From positions 280,298 to 344,297 of the forward strand of contig WELB01000034.1 in the NCBI GenBank assembly GCA_009602725.1: DNA of 64,000 nucleotides, read 5' to 3'. Within the stretch, counting starts at the first letter, position 1. The number at the start of each line of letters is the position of its first letter. Positions 1-17,470 of the stretch are shown here, piece by piece. The position numbers and the translations under genes were made by a program. The DNA is from Spirogloea muscicola (Eukaryota > Streptophyta > Zygnematophyceae > Spirogloeales > Spirogloeaceae). Under the pieces are notes generated by a model. The model did not search any database, was not told the DNA's origin, and saw only the letters and a list, made by a program, of their open reading frames with translations.

Positions 1-1964
1 GATCAGCAGGGGCAGCGGTCACGTGTCATAATCTAGGTGGCATGCAGGACAAAGGAATTTAGATGTAAAAACGATAGCATGATAATCAGGACAGGAGTTG
101 GCTCTGAGATTCAAACAAGCACAGCATGGATGGCTGATCGATAGCATGATGAGTCGCACATCAAACAATGATAGATGGGTGGAGTGCCGACTCACCCCCA
201 AAATGGCGATTCCTTGAACAGGCTGAGGAGTTAGGCGAGCACCCAATCAAGTGATACTCTACCAACCAAGAAATGCTTATGACTGGTATCTGTAGACAAT
301 CTTAGACGAAACCCTTTCCCTATCGCATTCAGAGCATAGGTGCATCACAGTTGGTTGATGCGTTTGCCTGCATACTTCACATGACAACTCCTGACATACT
401 CGTTATTGTGAAATCTCGAAGATTGTCAAATATTAATTGTCTAGTGAAATCACATGGCGTCACACCCTGGATGTCGTCAGAGATCTGCCATCGAGATGAC
501 CCTTGAAGAGTGGATCAAGGCTGAGGACTTCTTATCAAGCGGGTGGAACTCTACCAATTCCATGCATTCAAAATCGGGACTGAGATAAACACAATGACTG
601 ACAGCAATATTTCGATGCATCAGCTTGAGCTTGTACCCGCTACAGCGGATGATGGTGGCCCGTGTGTATTTTGACGTTGATAAATGCGTAAGATGTCCAA
701 TCGGCCATACCCATATGCTTCTTCAAAGAAGTGCTACGCTCAGTACGAATCCAAGCAAACATTGGAACAGTCAAGTGTCAAAACTTCCATGACAGCAGTA
801 TTGATGCTGAAAGGAGTAGCCTAATGACGTCCATGAAGGTGGCAACAGTGCCAGAGAACAGCTTGACACTTCGTATCCCATGAGAAGCCATTGCAAGGAC
901 CCATTTGGTCATGCATCCTGCCAGCTTCTTCCCCTTTACTCAGCGGATCCAACCAAAGCTCTATCCAGCAAATCCCTCATCAGTGGGATGTGTGGGACAT
1001 CAATGGCCTCCTTAGCCGCCACTACTTCGTGAATGTCCTCCATGTCGTATTTTCCTTCCTCAACTATTGTCAAAGTATGATAAGTTATGTTTGGATTTGA
1101 GAACGAGCTTTGCCCGACATACTACATACAGACAGCACTGCCAACTCGTCCCTGCTGGTTCTGAATTACGACTATGAACAAGCGGTAGTAGCTTATTTTA
1201 AATGCGGCCAAGCAGAGCAGAATTGTGTCAAGTGGACCGCATAAGTCAGTTTCTGCAAAGAAAGACGCTTAGACATCTCAAAACAAGATTCTTCACAGAT
1301 CGGGACCCTTCTTAATGCCTGTATAGCGTTGCTATGGTTAGGCTGGATCATGATTGAAGCCGTAGATTGCAGAAAAAGAAGGGCATTGCCTGCCTCGTCA
1401 CAGAGATCACGACCCAAGAGCAACATGGCATCAACGCGACTGATGTCCTGCATGTTTGATTAACAAAGCTCAGCATTAGTCGATTCTAATAATTGCCAGA
1501 GGAATGCGCAGGTGTACCTAGGTCTCTCGGCGTCTGTTTCACAAAAGATGAAGTGGCAGAACTGGTCCACCTTAGGTACCCCTGAAATGTAATGAAGCGC
1601 CGCCAGAGCAATGTCCAGCGGATCGATAATAGGCTCTAAACCTCATTTCCCCCTCAACATCGTAGGTCAAACAGGACAGTTTACTTGCCACACTTTTGAC
1701 AACTGTTTCAGGGCTATCCTTAAATTACGCTGTCACACAAGATACAAACTTGCCTTGCACAGTTATTCAATCAAGTGTAAATGCTCGGAGTCCACCGTAG
1801 TGAGGCTCTGTGGCGTCTGGCTTGCCTGATGCACACGCTCGCGCCCTCCTGGCACAGCCTGGGAAAGCGCGTGCGCCCGCTGGTGCAGTCGAGGCGGTCG
1901 TCAGATTTCACCCGCGAAAGTCGACTCTTGACGACGTTTGGTGAAGGAACAGCTCTTGCGAAGT
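1..1964. other. No recognised gene
   Basis: I recognise no gene here. One exon-like block on the minus strand, about 1197-1441, starts after a plausible AG acceptor and reads as an open helical stretch (DISRVDAMLLLGRDLCDEAG and on). I cannot assign it to a family. A short open stretch on the minus strand near 470-545 is likewise unassigned. Composition is unremarkable. Confidence 0.4.
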
Positions 1965-2110
1965 AAGGCATGGCTGTGAGAGGCCAGCCCAAAGTGTACA
2001 AGGTGTAAGACGGGCGCAAGGCACAGAAAGCACGAAACAATCTTTCGTGACTTCTGCGAGTGGGCGCTCAATAGCCTCTAGTCAGCGAGTACGGATCGAA
2101 GAACTAGAGG
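1965..2110 (-). repeat. Hairpin-repeat copy with element tail (minus)
   Basis: On the minus strand this contains the tail CTGACTAGAGG..TTGAGCGCCCACT (near 2055-2085) seen again at 40.47 kb, 19.14 kb and 60.23 kb. It also has the hairpin core (GGCTGTGAGAGGCCAGCCC on the plus strand at about 1973) and a degenerate ACCTTGT box. It is a degraded member of the dispersed family described in the findings. Confidence 0.6.
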
Positions 2111-2639
2111 CCTAAAGCCCTCTGGTGGAGAGGAAGGGCAGCGAGGGGCCTTAATTAGGTAGGTCAGCCATCAAGAGCTTGCCTTACTCACGGCATTGCT
2201 GACTCTGATGGAACAAAGTTGCACCTGCATTTGCATGGCCATGATTTGCTTTGTGTCAGCTTGTTGGCAGAGCAGTGCAGGGTGTGGCCGAATTCGTAGC
2301 TCCCTGGTTATCCCTGCCAGCGTTGAACGCTTTCCTCAGAATACACGCAATGCATGTCACGTATACTTTGACGTGAAGCCGTGTATGGCTTGTAGGTCAT
2401 TAGATCTTATCTTGTTACTCGGGATGCCTTTCACAGCCAATACGTCCATTTTTGGAAATGTGCACTATTTAGATGGTAGATATATTAATAGGTACTTGTA
2501 AGGTCGGTCAATGTCAAGCCAAAGCTGGCTTGCCCAGCATTGTAACTTCCACGACTTGTGAGCACCAGATTGTGCTGGTACCACTACATGATTGTGGAGC
2601 GTCACAGGCAAGTGCTCTGACCATGCCCGAGCTACGAGA

Positions 2640-3270
2640 CTTGGTCCATTTCTTGGGGGCTGGCTTTGCACAGCCCTCGGCCCCTTTGAAAGAGATAAAT
2701 TTTTCATGAACCTGTCATACTCTGATACGCTGTGAATGCAAGGCGACGCTTTGTCGCCCTGTAGTAACTCAGATCTGCATTCCTTTAATTTGAGGTACTT
2801 AAGCGTCCGTTGCAGATATTACGGATAGTTACGTAAATTCATGCCTTCCGGCCTTTGAGACCTTGTTCAGTTCTCTTGGGCTGGCGTCTCACAGCCACTG
2901 CTTTGAATTGGAAGAGCTGTCGTTACCTGTCATCTCCTTTGTCATGGCTGTGGATCCGTGTCGCCTCTGCATCTATTCGGACCTTGCTCGTTCAAAATGG
3001 CCCCTCAAATTACCCTCCGGTTGCCCTCTGGTGGCCCTCGGGTGGCCCTTCGTAAATTCGTAAGGCCTGCCACTCACGGGGTCGGCCTCGGGGCAACTCC
3101 CACACATACCCCAAGGGGCATTGGCACAGAAAGCGCAGGAAGCTTTGGGCTGAGAAATGAATAGAAGTTCTTCCAACAAACAATAGAGGGCGACTAGGTA
3201 TGGACTGTTCACTCTATTTCTGGGCTGGACAAGCACAGCCATCGCCCTCTACTGAAAGAGTCTGTCTCTC
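2640..3270 (+). repeat. Cluster of three hairpin repeats
   Basis: Three plus-strand copies of the GGGCTGG..CAGCC hairpin core lie at about 2657, 2878 and 3222. Two follow a box related to GGACCTTGTCCATTC, and all lead into a GCC(A/C)TCGCC or GCCACTGC tail with GGAAGAGC-like ends. The cluster lies 5' of the J-domain gene. Copies are well diverged from one another, so the cluster is not recent. Confidence 0.7.
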
Positions 3271-4494
3271 TCCTTACAAAAAGCCAGCCCAGGAGGCATT
3301 GTCAAGATTCGAAGGGACCTCCAAGCGAAGGGAGTTCGAGACTTCAAAGCCTAGTGGACGCAGCCCTGCTGCTGCCTACCTGCTGCTCCTCGTCGGCACA
3401 GCTCATTCCTGGCTTGCTGCTTGGAGCCTGTGGCTCCGTCCTTCTATGGAGCAGTCGGCTGGTGTTGCACAGGAGGTGAAGATGCCTTGCAGGAGCCCCA
3501 TGGAGTGAGGTCCTCTTCTGCACTGTGTGCACGAGTGCCTCGCTATATAGAGGGTACGCTCCTTAGCCCCGTATCACTGAATGCAGATCAAGGACATCCT
3601 GACCTCTTACTCTGTGTGTGTGAGGAGCAGGACATTTCAAGTACAGCATTGCACGATCTCTACATTTTTATTGAGTGTTACACATTCATTTGTATTTTTT
3701 TACCAGATACTACCGGGCTGCATTGGCAATACCTGAAATGGACAATGTTGGACAGTAGGTTTGGGTAGGGTGACAATGAGAACAAAGAGTTTTTGTTCAG
3801 ATACTGACAGCGAGCCCGAGAGTGTGGCTGCAAGAGCAGCAAGCACGCAAATGAACTCCTGATACGGGAAAGGTAGTGACGATGGCCAGTCTTATTATTC
3901 ACACAGAATCCGTCCTACAAAGTCAATAGCCAGCAACTGCAGAAGCCATCAGCTGCAAATGCATGTAAGGTTGTTGCATTCACAAGCTCGTATATGGCAA
4001 CAACGGAAGTGCCGCCTCCTTTTCAAGTGCTAAGCACAGTGTGACCTTTATGCTACTCAAAGTCCTATTCGTCCAACGCTAGCTTTTGCACACGTTCCTA
4101 GATATGAAAGTGTACGCCAAAAAGTGACCCCACTTCAGAGATGAGACATATATGCCTCCCAACAGGTGACGACTCTACTTGCACGCCTCTCGAGTTAGTG
4201 CAACAAATTTCTCAGACGAAGCAATTCATTTCCTGCTCTTGCGGCGCCAACGTTCAACGATGGCCAATCATGGCCCGATCCCCTGGCAACAATGCGGCAA
4301 ACGAAGGGTGCAACGTCCCGTTTCGTCGGCCTGCCGTGCTGCTGGGGCTGGCCGAAGAGACACGTGGCGGCGCCGAGAGTCGCCGATGCACCCGCGCCGG
4401 CAGCCCCGCTAGCGAATGCCGTCTGCGGATTGACGCCGGCCGCCGCGCCGCGGCGGGCGCCGCTAAACCCGGCGGATTCGGCGGCCCGGCGGCC

Positions 4495-6180
4495 ATGCTC
4501 GCCGTCGCCGCCGCCGCCGCGGGGCAGGGGCTCGCNCGGGCGCGGGCGCGGGCGCGGCGCGCGCGGCGGCGGCCTCGGAGTCGCCGTACGACGTGCTCAA
4601 GGTGCCGCGCACGGCGTCGGAGCGCGAGATCAAGCAGGCGTACCGCCGCCTCGCGCTCAAGCTCCACCCGGACGTCAACAAGGAGGTGGGTGTGGCAAGC
4701 CACCTGGTGGAGCCGCCCCCCCCTTCCGTTGCCCTGGCGACGTTTGACGCCGTTGCGGGCTCAGGCTTCGACTTGCGGGCTGCCACGAAGCTCCTGGCCA
4801 AGCAGGGTTACCTTCATTTTGCCATCCAGATGGCGAGGAACTGGTTCTGAAGCTTTCGGGCGCCTCGGCTGCTCCTCTCCTCCCCTCTCCGTCACGCTGG
4901 GCGGCGGCCGTCTGACGCTCTGCCGCTCCTGTCGGGCTGGTTGTGGTGCGGCAGCCAGACGCGCAGGAGCAGTTTCTGCGGGTGAAGCAGGCGTATCAGA
5001 CTCTCAGTGACGATGGCAGCAGGGCGCGCTTCGACCGCGGCGAGAAGCGAGCGGCGTCGGCCCAGGACTTCGACCCCTTCAAGTGGGCCACGGGGGGCGG
5101 GGGCGCCAATGCCCCATCGCCGGAGGAGGCCTTCTATGGCATAGGTGAGCGCTGCAGCCTGCGGCAGCAGCAACCGCCAGCCCAAAAGCTCCACGCATGC
5201 GAGTGTGGCACACTTGCTCGGATTGGACGGCTTCATTGCTGAAGGGGCGGCCATTATGTGTAGGTGGCTAGCCTCGTTTTCCACATGCAAGCCCGGCATT
5301 CATATCCGCGCGTCGCCTGCACCCTGGCATGCAGGACTGCTTGTCAAAGACGTGCAGAAGTCTCTGGGTACAGCCACCTGAAGCTCACTAACAACGTGAC
5401 CTATGGTTGGGGTTGCTGGGTGGGGTTTGGCGGCTGGGAAGGGGGGGAGTTGGGGGGGGGAAAAGGGGGGGTGCTGGGTTGCCGCTGGTGAGGGGGATGA
5501 GATTCTGGGGAAGCTGCATGGCTGGGTCGGGTCCAAAGAAACATCACAAATATCTCATCGTGGGCAACAAGATAGTGCTTGATCATTCCCTAAGAGTGGC
5601 ACAGCAAAGGCAGGCTGATCTGCAATATCAAGCGCGTTGCTGCAAATCGCAGAGAAGGTGTCAGCTTGCCATGTGCGAAGGTGATCTCAAGTGGATATAG
5701 AGCTCATGTGGACGTGGTCGTGTGATGCAGGAGACTTCTTTGCAGACTTGCAGAAGGATCTTGAACGGCGCTCAGCAGCTCGGCGAGAGAAGCCGAAGAG
5801 CCTATGGGAGGAGATTTCTGTATGTTCGCGGCAGCAGACGTGACTCTTGCACTGCAGGCCTTGGCATGACTTCCGGTCCACATTTTACCTATGCAGTTTC
5901 ACCTCAATTGCAAGAATGCAAACATTGACACTCATCTACACTGCAGGAGCTCGGTGAGGAGTTTGTGGAGTTCCTGGAGAAGGAAATTGGCATCGGGCCG
6001 CCTCAGGCTGACTCAAGTCAGGGGCATGACAAGGACAGCGACAGCTATCGAGCCACGGCAAAAGATGGTGCAAAGAAGGCTGACGCTGTCAAGGACAAGG
6101 TCAGGGCAGAGCCTGCTAAAAGCAGGGAAGAGGAGGTCGAGGACATGCTGGCGCAGCTGAAGAAGGAGCTTGGCAGATAG
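4495..6180 (+). CDS. J-domain (DnaJ-like) protein, probably plastidic
   Basis: J-proteins deliver clients to Hsp70 and stimulate its ATPase. Exons: about 4495-4685, 4955-5144, 5731-5819 and 5947-6180; exons 2-4 join in phase to a TAG stop. The J domain spans exons 1-2: [20 protein letters not shown], the invariant HPD in [10 protein letters not shown], then [13 protein letters not shown] and RARFDRG. The rest ([32 protein letters not shown]) resembles the plant At5g59610 type, and the end is a charged coiled coil. There is no G/F or zinc domain, so it is a class C J-protein. The alanine/arginine-rich start suits a transit peptide. Oddity: the best ATG (4495) is not in the J-domain frame as printed, and an unresolved base N (4536) lies between them, so the start is uncertain. 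Confidence 0.8.
5408..5500 (+). other. G-tract cluster in intron of J-protein gene
   Basis: This intronic stretch holds many runs of three to ten guanines on the coding strand, with short spacers. It therefore fits a G-quadruplex motif in both DNA and pre-mRNA. It lies between exons 2 and 3. Confidence 0.6.
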
Positions 6181-6519
6181 CACCCTCAGCACAGGCCCAC
6201 GTTCCTCTCACCAGCTTGTTAGTTTACTTGATTTCATTGGTCAAATATATGCAGCAAATTGTCAGATCATTTGCAGCGGTCCCTGGGGTACAAATGGGGT
6301 TTGATTGACCAGTGCAAAGGAGCTCCAGTCCACATCAACGTGGGAGCGAAGCTCAGAGTAACGCTGGCTAAGGAGACACGACTGGCTTGCTTAGTAGACA
6401 TCTATCCAGGCAAATATTGCTTGCAAGCATATCGCAGCTCGTCACTGCTTCGAATATCCCAGCAAAGAAGAAGCGAATGGGTTACTAAATAACACGAAGA
6501 GGTCTGAGCTAGCTTGCTG

Positions 6520-11661
<5,142 letters not shown>

Positions 11662-12534
11662 TGCGGTAAACGACGGAGTCGGCGTGGAGACCTGTCCCTG
11701 GCTCGTTTTGTGACCACCCTCACCTCAGACACGACATCGTAGGTCTCGTTCCATGTAGCCCCACTTTCTGCACTAGCTATTCACTTGACCAACGGCCGAT
11801 GAGGGTGTGATGGTGCACGTCTATCTCCAAAAGCCTCAGGGAATGCTACGTACAGTCACCTACACTGGTACTCTGAATGAAACGACCCTTGCTATCACAT
11901 GATTGCTCGTCACAGGATACCCCAGCATGCCCTGCGTCAGTAACAGTGTCTAAGAAAGATGAAGCCAAGCTGGGAGTGCTTAGCTGCAACTAGTCTTGGT
12001 CTCTCATTGAAGCTGTTGTAGCCATAAGCTAATAAGTACAATGGCTGCTTCCACGCTGTCATAGAAGGCGTCGTCGTTGTGGATGGAGGTGCTTAATGTG
12101 TGGTTAATTTTGCAAGATGGTGTTGTAGATCCAGCAAGTGTGGGCGTGGGCCTATACTCTTGACACCACATTGCTGACATCAGTAAATATAGAAGTAGCA
12201 CAGCCATCCACAATGGCAATGCCATATTTGAGTAGCTGAAGCTGTTTGCTGTTTGATGTTGGCCATTCTCGGACTGGCAGTGTGCTGCATGATTCTAACA
12301 TGAGTGTGCTAGCCTCGTGCTTAAAGCACGTGGAAAGAATACTTCGTACTTCCTACTGAGGTGTAAGGAGGAATGTTAGGAAAAGTCAGTAGTCAGTCAT
12401 GTGCCCAGATGGGAGAAAATTCCTACTATTTCTGTAGTAGCACCACTCTTGAATTACATTAGGGAGGCGGAAATTGGGTAAGCAACCACGTACGCACATC
12501 CTGCCACTCCTTCTCTCCAATGCTATGATTTACC
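11662..12534. other. Spacer upstream of MtnA-MtnK gene
   Basis: This lies between the start of the MtnA-MtnK gene and the 3' end of the next minus-strand gene. I see no coding pattern and no hairpin repeat in it. It should hold the promoter of the fusion gene and the 3' UTR of the thioesterase gene. Confidence 0.5.
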
Positions 12535-14405
12535 CTATGCGATACATCCAGCCGTTAGAATTAGCAACTTGCCCTGGTCATAAGCTGTGCGCAAAGCATG
12601 AAGCTGATCAAGAATGCAGTGTAACACGTCCTTCAGCTGGTTGTCAGGCCGCTTTCAGCAGTGGAGATCAAACAGCAACTTTCCTCAAAATTCTCAACTC
12701 ACCCTCGATAGCTTTTGAACTCGGCCTGACGAAATTGAAATGCTTGCAGAGCATGATAGGACAACTCTCCATATTGGTAAGACACAAGCATGTCATCTGC
12801 ACATAGCCACAAGTATCTGAGAAGTACAATCCTGTGTTCTGATGCACAAGACATGATGCATCCACTTTGCACACCGCAAGAGTGCCCACTGAACTCAAGT
12901 ATTGGCTATCAAGCTGCTGAAATTACCCTGCCCATGACACAGCAGAACAGGCAATTCTCCTGCTCGCTTTGCTGATTCTTTGGTCACGTTCAATGCCCTG
13001 CACCATTTGATACATATTGAGCAGGATGGCTGCACTTTGCGTAGATACGGGCAAGCACTGGCTGTTGATTCTGTAGCATCTTATGTGGCAGAACATGCAC
13101 ACATGCAGCAGAGTGTAACAACATGGGACCTACTTAGCATTGGGCAACCAACCACTCAGGCACACTGCAGCAGAGATTGGTATTGATGACGCGTCCAAGC
13201 CATTGCTGAGAGTGCCAGCTGCTTTCCGAGATGCCAGGTACAGAGACAGAGCTCCACCTTGACTAAATCCTCCTACAGCATTCTTCACACCTGCATCACA
13301 AGCACAAGCCGAACAGCATGGCTGCGCTATGCAGTCAGCTCTTTGTCTTCACAACCAGCTTGGACATTTGCACCTTCTGCAGGACTTTCTGCAGTACTGC
13401 TGAGGCAAAAAGGCAGAAGGCAAGCTGGGAGGCCCTACCTGGAGCTAGAGCTTTCTCTGCCTCCAACAGGCTTGATATGTAGGAGGCAGCAGCATCAAGG
13501 CCTTGCACATCATCTGGAGAGTCTGCTGATAGACCTCTGATATCAAACCCTTCACCGACAGACAAGTGTCAAGACACAAGTTTGTGTGCTTGTCAAGGCT
13601 CAAGGTGTTCTGCAATTTCGGCCTCCTCAATGATAAATGGCAGCTTGCGACTAAGGTATTGTTCATTTGATACTAATGGAGAATTGCAGTGGACCTTGCG
13701 AGAGCTGTAGAGCTGCATCGAGTGCAAAAGGTGCACTGCTGTGCATCTTGCAAGGTCAAGGTCAAGCTCGAGAGAGATTACAAGCAGGGGATGGAAAGCC
13801 TCCATTTAGTGTCACTGCGCGAATTGGTGCTGAAGGTATCACCCATTTCACCTGCACGAGTAAGGTACACGAGGCAAGCAGACTCTCAAAGGCAATTCCT
13901 GCATCGAGCGCAACATGTTCGCATAGCACATCATCACAAGCAAGGCGAAGTAAGTAGCTTAAGCAGCCTATACTGAAGCAGATATGCCACCTAGTGCGTG
14001 CTTAAAATATGCAAGAGGAAGAAAACCTCCAGTACACCAGGTACCATCCAGCGACTGCTATGAGCTACACCAGTAGTACAAACATTGGGCAGGCAAGCCA
14101 CAATGCACTTGGTAACAGCCTGGATGACCACCTACATGAGGAAGAGCCAAAGCTTTGAGCGCTGTTCCCCACCTGCTCCAATGTGGACCAGCACATCATC
14201 CCAATTCAGCAATCGCAGATAGCCAAGACAAGACTCTGATGCATTCTCCTTGTGGTGCAGCAAAGAAGAGGTGTACAATATGCTGGTGCAGGGCTAACAC
14301 CTGTGGCTTACCCTGTGCCAGTGTCACCAAGTCCATGTAGCCAGATGATTGTGGTGGTGTGAACGCCAAGTGGAGGTACAACTACCGTTGCAGCAGCAGG
14401 CGGGC
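12535..14405 (-). CDS. Acyl-protein thioesterase (LYPLA/APT family)
   Basis: An alpha/beta hydrolase that removes palmitate from proteins. Seen on the minus strand: exon 14312-14405 with VVVPPLGVHTTTIIWLHGLG (the N-terminal strand and oxyanion region), a block near 14180 (NWDDVLVHIGAG), a block at 13440-13560 (FDIRGLSADSPDDVQGLDAA), the nucleophile elbow at about 13235-13265 (GGFSQGGALSLYLASRKA), CLSGWLP near 13150, PVLLCHG near 12930, and DDMLVSYQYGELSYHALQAF at 12703-12795 just after the acid residue. The last exon carries a charged C-terminal helix (NQLKDVLHCILDQLHALRT) before a TAG. The Ser-Asp-His set is expected, but the His (usually GLGHS) falls at a junction I could not resolve. The 5' end is also open: an ATG exon at 15157-15267 may belong here or to another gene. 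Confidence 0.85.
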
Positions 14406-14559
14406 CTGCAAAGGAATTCAGGTTTCCAGATGAGCTCATATACATGCTTAACCTTTACGAAAGCCGTAGCAGCGAGAAACTTGATTATTTACAGTGAGTA
14501 GAGAAAGGCCACACTTCGTGCAGATTCCCTACCATACTGGCTGCAAGCTTTGGGCACCA

Positions 14560-15267
14560 GCCCAGGTGTTTGACATTGATCAAAGCTCTTACCTCAGCTT
14601 TGTCTATGTGACTACCACAAACAGTGTGTGCAACTGGTGCTTTATGATGTACAATTGATATTGCAAGCTGCATCTTGACGTGCTAGATCCACCATCTTTC
14701 TTAGCCCTCCTTTTCCACAATGATAGCTGCTGGTGCCAGCTTGTTCTGATTAGGAAGCCGACGCATGTACCATATTTTATTGCTCTCGTCCCTCCAACAG
14801 AAGCAGAAGCTTCAGCAGCCCTCATGACCTTCTTTGTCTTGTTGCTTTGCCTGGTTTTCAAGCACAAGCTCCGCCCAGAGCGCCAGCTGCCGGACGGTCG
14901 TGGCTCCCACTGCCCCGATCGTCCCCAATTTGACAAACCCCCCACTTGATTCACGTCGGGATGTGGCCAACGAGCGAGCAGGCTGACGCAAACTCAGAGT
15001 GCATGATGAAAACCAAAGAGATCGTGGAAGAGGACGCGTAGCCAGCTCCTAAGAGCGGCTCGTCGTCCCCACATGTGCCGCAGCTGAGACGACCCGCCGA
15101 CCGGTAGCTCTTACAGCCACCTGGAAGCTAAGCCCGATGGTGAGCGCAGCGCTCACCAGGGCGCGGCGCGCCGTGGCCAGCGACGGCGATCGCCCGGCTC
15201 GATCGCCGGCAGCGAGCACGGCACCGGGCAGGCGCGCGAGGGCCGCGCCGTGGCAACCGGCGGCCAT
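14560..15267 (-). CDS. Unassigned 5' exons (possible targeting sequence)
   Basis: A GC-rich block at 15157-15267 starts with ATG (MAAGCHGAALARLPGAVLAA and on). It runs 37 codons in arginine/alanine-rich, presequence-like style and ends exactly at a GTGAGC donor. A second open block near 14845-14945 (VRQLALWAELVLENQAKQQD) could be the next exon. They may be the 5' end of the thioesterase gene just downstream or a small separate gene. I do not recognise the sequence. Confidence 0.35.
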
Positions 15268-15594
15268 GGCCTGGCGAGATCCCGGTGCCTCGGCGAGCGG
15301 GGCCGCCGGGCGCTCTTGCCTGGACCAGCCTCCGTGCCGCCCGTGGGGCTAACGACCGGCGCTGTTCGTTCCACAGCCGCTCTTTTATTATCAGCAGCCG
15401 CATTTGTTTTCCCGTCTCCGCTTATTCACAAAGACGCTACAAAAGGACTGCTGCGGATGCTGATACTGACGGTGTTGAGCCGCGGCGAGTCATCCTCGTC
15501 GGCAAGTTTCTCGCCGGCCCCATCGGACCTTGTCCACTCTTTTTCGGTTGCTCAGTATCCAATCCAAAGGCCGGCACCAAAAGGTGGACAAGAG

Positions 15595-15995
15595 AGCAAG
15601 CGCGGCCAGATTAACTGGTGGCTGGGAGAGGCCAGCCCAAAAGAATGGACAAGGTCTGAAGGAGTCGGAGTGCTAAGGACTGAGACAGCAGTAAGCGAAC
15701 TCTCAGTAACCTCTCGTCAGTAGATGCAAGTCTACTGCAAGTGGACAAGGTGTAGACACCATTGTTTCTCCGCACCTAGTCCGTTCCATTTCGGGCTGGC
15801 CTTGCAGCTAGTCTGTCGGATGTGAGGCTCCTCACTCTAACTACTGAGTGGTCCATCCTCCCCCGTTCTGCCATAGCCTCTTCAGGCCCCGCAGTCGCTG
15901 CTTAGCTCGTAGTTTGGCCCCTTCGAACCTTGTCAATTCTTTTCGGGCTGGCTTCTCACAGCCCTTGCCCCCATTGGGAGAGCCACTTCTTTCAG
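15595..15995. repeat. Composite repeat block, left arm of inverted pair
   Basis: Two diverging tails: one on the minus strand (15601-15721, with GGCTGGGAGAGGCCAGCCC and the CTGAGACAGCAG..CTCTCAGTAACCTCT end) and one on the plus strand (15806-15991, from AGTCTGTCGGATGTGAGG through CCTTGTCAATTCTTTTCGGG and the hairpin to GAGAGCCACTTCTT). The same two modules recur in reverse order and orientation at 18937-19257 and again at 19756-20133. They differ at few positions by eye. Confidence 0.75.
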
Positions 15996-16060
15996 CCATC
16001 GCCCCCTTGTGCAACAACTTTGCTTTCTCAACGACAGCCTCGTAGCTTCTGCGGCAGCTC

Positions 16061-17470
16061 CATGGCGGCCGTCCGCCGCCCCGGCGGCGGCAGCGGCGGC
16101 GGTTTGGCAAGGCGCCAGTGGGTGGCCGTCCCTCCAGCCACGGGCCTGATAGAGCAGCCCCGCTCGGCGACCACAGCCACCGCCGCTGTGGCGGCGCTGG
16201 ACGACGTCGCGCCAGCGGCCGCAGTCAGGCCCGACCAGCTCGCCAAGCTGCGGGTTTGCACCGGCCTCTACGTCGCCAAAGTAGCTGCCGCGACTCCCTT
16301 GGTCAGCTGGCAGGAGTGATACGAGGTTCAGGTCCCTAGTTGCATATGATAACGCTGGGGCTCTGTCGGTGCTGCGCGGAGCTCCTGCGCCGCAGGAGCT
16401 CCGTGCCCGCCGTCTCCAGCTAGCGCAGGCCCAGCCGAAGAGATTGTCAAGCTATGGAAGAGGTTGGCCGACTTCCATGCACCTCGACTACCCACTCCCC
16501 TGATGACTTTCTACGCAGGCTGCCCTCCCTTTGGCTTGCTTTGAGTTTCACTTCTTCTCTAGCCCATCAGCAATGTGAAGCCCGAATCCTTGCTCACTGC
16601 GTGTGATTAATTACATAGTAGGCAGGCAGGACTGTTGGCAAAGTTTGACCGATGGTGAAGTGGCACTGTGTCCTGCATGGTTGGCACTTCCGGGTGGGCT
16701 ATTTCCAGGTGGTTCGAGAAAATCGAGACAAGAGTCAGGTCTCACGACAAATGCGCCGACCAACATATCCTCCAGAGACGAAGGAAGCATGACGGCAGTG
16801 CTGCAAGCAGTCAAATCTCAGCAGAGGTTTGGTGGCATCTCGCATGGCTCCCTTCCAAAACAGGTGGTCTGTTCCGACAGCTTCTTACAGCCTTATTGTC
16901 ATGCTTTTGACTTGCAATAGCTCTTCTCCACTTTCTACAAATATCCATCCAGGTATTCTGAAGCAAACCAATGTGGTTGCCAACTTGTTGCAGTTGGAAC
17001 TGGAAGAGCGGCTGCAACTAGCAATAAGCAACAGGGACTATGATCTTGCTCACAAGCTGAGCGACGAGCTTGGGGAGGAATCCTGTGATGCACGTGTGCA
17101 AAAAGCAGTCCAGCAGCTTTCCGGCCATCTTGTAGAGGTCAGTTTCCACCTCAGACATCCTTGTGCTCCATTCACTTCATTCTGCTCAGTCTGCCTAAGG
17201 TAGCAGCAGTGTGTGAGAAACCTTGCAATATCTTCTATTTCCTATTGGACAATGTGCGCACTCTGGAGAAATGACTTGAGAAAGCTGCGAGTAAAAGGCC
17301 TGAGACTCAAGCATAAGCTCTGCTGGCAATTGATGTGATGCTTGTGAGCCTATGGATACTTGAGAAACTGATGCGCTGTCCCACCATTCCTACTTCCTGT
17401 GCATTCACAAACAGGATGACCAAGAGATTGAAGTTGGGCGGAAGAGGCAAAAGTTGCAATGGAGGTGAGG
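16061..17470 (+). CDS. Unidentified protein with UVR-like helix pair
   Basis: The GC-rich first block begins with ATG at 16061 (MAAVRRPGGGSGGGLARRQW and on, alanine/proline-rich and transit-like). A later exon, about 16990-17136, follows a TTGTTGCAG acceptor and reads LELEERLQLAISNRDYDLAH then KLSDELGEESCDAR, ending at a GT donor. Its spacing fits the UvrB/UvrC (UVR) helix-turn-helix motif that some plastid proteins carry. A further short exon (about 17414-17463) reads DDQEIEVGRKRQKLQW. I cannot find the 3' end and do not recognise the whole protein. It lies between two inverted copies of the composite repeat, so it could also be a captured gene fragment. Confidence 0.4.
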
